From contig MGVW01000016.1 of assembly GCA_001800675.1 (NCBI GenBank), forward strand, positions 56,348 through 71,669: a DNA stretch of 15,322 nucleotides, in the 5' to 3' direction. Both the position numbers and the translations under genes were made by a program. This document shows, piece after piece, positions 14,132-15,322 of the stretch. The stretch's first letter is position 1. Every line of letters starts with the position of its first letter. A model generated the notes under the pieces. It was not told the DNA's origin. It searched no databases and worked only from the letters and a program-made list of their open reading frames with translations. The DNA comes from Euryarchaeota archaeon RBG_13_57_23. Lineage in GTDB: Archaea; Thermoplasmatota; Thermoplasmata; UBA10834.

Positions 14132-14620
14132 ATGACCCGCGCGGACCAGAAGAAGCTAGAGGAAATCGCGGACGGATTCATGGACTCGTTCCCCATCTTC
14201 TTCCGAAGGGTCTCCCGAGAAGAGGCGCACCCGAGCGCAAAGAAGTTCGACCCGAGCCGGTTCGTTCTCAAAGCGGTCATGATGCACGGGCCCGTCCGCA
14301 TGTCGGAGATCGGGAGGCACATGGGGATCTCGAAGCCCTACATGACCGCCTTGGTCGACAAGCTCATCAGCGAGGGGCTTGTCGAGAGGGTGTCGGACCC
14401 TGACGACAGGCGGGTTGTCAATGTCAAAATCACAGATGCTGGCAAAAAGGTCATCAGGGAGTTCGCGAAGGATATCAGGGAGGCTGTCGTAAAGAACCTC
14501 TCCTCGCTGGATTCTGAGGACATATCCACTCTCTACGAAGTCCAGAAGAAGATCAGACACATCGTCTCCAAGTTGGATCGACAAGAGGCTGGGAAGTGCA
14601 GATCAGAAAAGGATGTGTGA
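14132..14620 (+). CDS. MarR-family transcriptional regulator
   Basis: A 162-residue winged-helix regulator, probably a dimer that represses its own operon and is released by a small hydrophobic ligand. After an N-terminal dimerisation helix (EEIADGFMDSF), the DNA-binding part reads RFVLKAVMMHGPVRMSEIGRHMGISKPYMTALVDKLISEGLVERVSDPDDRRVVNVKITDAG in pieces: helix 2 near 56-64, recognition helix near 66-81, and the wing with DPDDRR at 89-94, the family's signature. The long C-terminal helix completes the dimer interface. The message seems leaderless. The stop is 2 nt before the ABC ATPase ATG, so the two form an operon, an arrangement typical of regulated drug or lipid exporters. Confidence 0.93.
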   Translation: MTRADQKKLEEIADGFMDSFPIFFRRVSREEAHPSAKKFDPSRFVLKAVMMHGPVRMSEIGRHMGISKPYMTALVDKLISEGLVERVSDPDDRRVVNVKITDAGKKVIREFAKDIREAVVKNLSSLDSEDISTLYEVQKKIRHIVSKLDRQEAGKCRSEKDV

Positions 14621-14622
14621 CA

Positions 14623-15322
14623 ATGTCGGAAATTGCGATCAGCGCCACGAATCTGACGAAGAAGTTCGGAGACTTCACCGCGGTCGATCATATCTCCTTC
14701 GACGTGAAGAAGGGAGAGATATTCGGCCTGCTGGGTCCGAACGGAGCGGGGAAATCAACCGTCATCAGGATGCTGTCCACGCTCAGCGCTCCGACCGAAG
14801 GGTCCGCGTCCGTAGCCGGCTTTGATGTCAAGATAGAGGACGGCAAGGTCAGGGAGCACATAGGCCTCGTGTCAGAGAAGATGATCATGTACGACGAGCT
14901 GACCGCCAGGGAGAACCTGAAGCTCTTCGGGAAGCTCTACGACATCCCCAGCGACGTCTTGGAGAAGAGGATCAGCAAGCTCCTGGATTTCGTGCGCATG
15001 CAGCAGTGGGGGGATCACAGGATCGACACATACTCCACGGGCATGAAGCAGCGGATAAATGTCATACGCGCCCTGGTGAACCAGCCCGAGATTCTGTTCC
15101 TGGACGAACCCACGCTCGGCCTGGACCCTCAGTCGACGGCGGAGGTCAGAGAACTCGTCCGGAGGATCAACCTCGAGAACAAGACCACCATCATCCTCAC
15201 GACGCACATGATGACCGAGGCGGACATGCTCTGCGACAGGATCGGCATCCTGGACCACGGGAAGATCGTGGCGCTGGACACACCGACCAATCTGAAGAAG
15301 TCCATCACCGGGACCGACGCGA
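14623..15322 (+). CDS. ABC transporter ATP-binding protein, DrrA type (3' end cut by window)
   Basis: 233 codons of an ABC ATPase that powers an exporter of the ABC-2 class, probably followed outside the window by its permease. All motifs are visible: Walker A GPNGAGKST (38-46), signature YSTGMKQR (137-144) in place of LSGGQ as in DrrA/CcmA-like proteins, Walker B ILFLDEP (157-163), D-loop GLDP, and H-loop His195 (TTH). The Q-loop position appears to be occupied by Ser-Glu-Lys (LVSEKMIMYDELT) rather than Gln, another habit of the DrrA group. The ATG is 2 nt behind the MarR stop, with AAGGATGTG as a weak ribosome binding site. Only the last part of the protein is missing. Substrate unknown. 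Confidence 0.93.
   Translation, partial: MSEIAISATNLTKKFGDFTAVDHISFDVKKGEIFGLLGPNGAGKSTVIRMLSTLSAPTEGSASVAGFDVKIEDGKVREHIGLVSEKMIMYDELTARENLKLFGKLYDIPSDVLEKRISKLLDFVRMQQWGDHRIDTYSTGMKQRINVIRALVNQPEILFLDEPTLGLDPQSTAEVRELVRRINLENKTTIILTTHMMTEADMLCDRIGILDHGKIVALDTPTNLKKSITGTDA

Noticed and set aside
1..15322. CRISPR array, tRNA or rRNA genes
   Set aside because: No regularly spaced direct repeats, cloverleaf-like sequence or conserved rRNA stretch was seen by eye; an Infernal or tRNAscan run would be needed to exclude degenerate ones.

Overview
The window reads as a chromosomal segment from an archaeon. Many genes are preceded by an AT-rich TATA-like box about 26-28 nt upstream of a plausible transcription start. 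Some starts look leaderless, while others carry Shine-Dalgarno sequences such as GGAGGTGA or AGGAGG. Stop codons of neighbours overlap, GTG/TTG/CTG starts occur, and base composition is moderately GC-rich. The ferritin-like, DUF169, DsrE and PD40 proteins would fit a Thermoplasmatota-type genome, but that placement is inference; no rRNA, tRNA or ribosomal protein gene is present to settle it.

Layout. 1-1316 (minus): a family-4 glycosyltransferase whose stop overlaps the TTG start of a DedA/VTT-like membrane protein that runs off the left edge. 1510-1941 (plus): a single-domain EamA/DMT transporter, read from a divergent promoter region. 1946-3187 (minus): a lone imidazolonepropionase (HutI). 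3251-4834 (minus): a polysaccharide flippase that looks leaderless, with a perfect palindrome over its TATA box. 4969-5664 (plus): a GNAT acetyltransferase with a helical insertion, whose 3' end overlaps a convergent membrane-anchored PD40 beta-propeller protein (5612-6694).

6720-8303 is the accessory-looking part. It holds a gene start with promoter and ribosome binding site that hits TGA after 14 codons, then a minus-strand TnpB (IS605 OrfB, RuvC triad intact) with small hairpins at both ends and no TnpA. Immediately beyond, 8304-9419 encodes an unusual Cys-rich protein: an integrase-core-binding-like helical N-terminus joined to a DUF6144-like C-terminal domain.

9551-12120 (plus) holds a small four-helix membrane protein, a DsrE-family protein that apparently starts at CTG, an eroded zinc-ribbon-like stretch, and a two-gene operon of a membrane protein and a DUF169 protein. 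12219-13592 (minus) is a secreted subtilase with a complete catalytic machinery. 13682-13963 (minus) is an encapsulated-ferritin-like protein with no encapsulin shell gene in view. 14132-15322 (plus) is a leaderless MarR regulator followed 2 nt later by a DrrA-type ABC ATPase that is cut by the right edge.

The strongest candidates for something new are the Cys-rich fusion protein, the shell-less ferritin, and the TnpB locus with its adjoining gene remnant. No multi-gene defence system, CRISPR array or prophage is visible.
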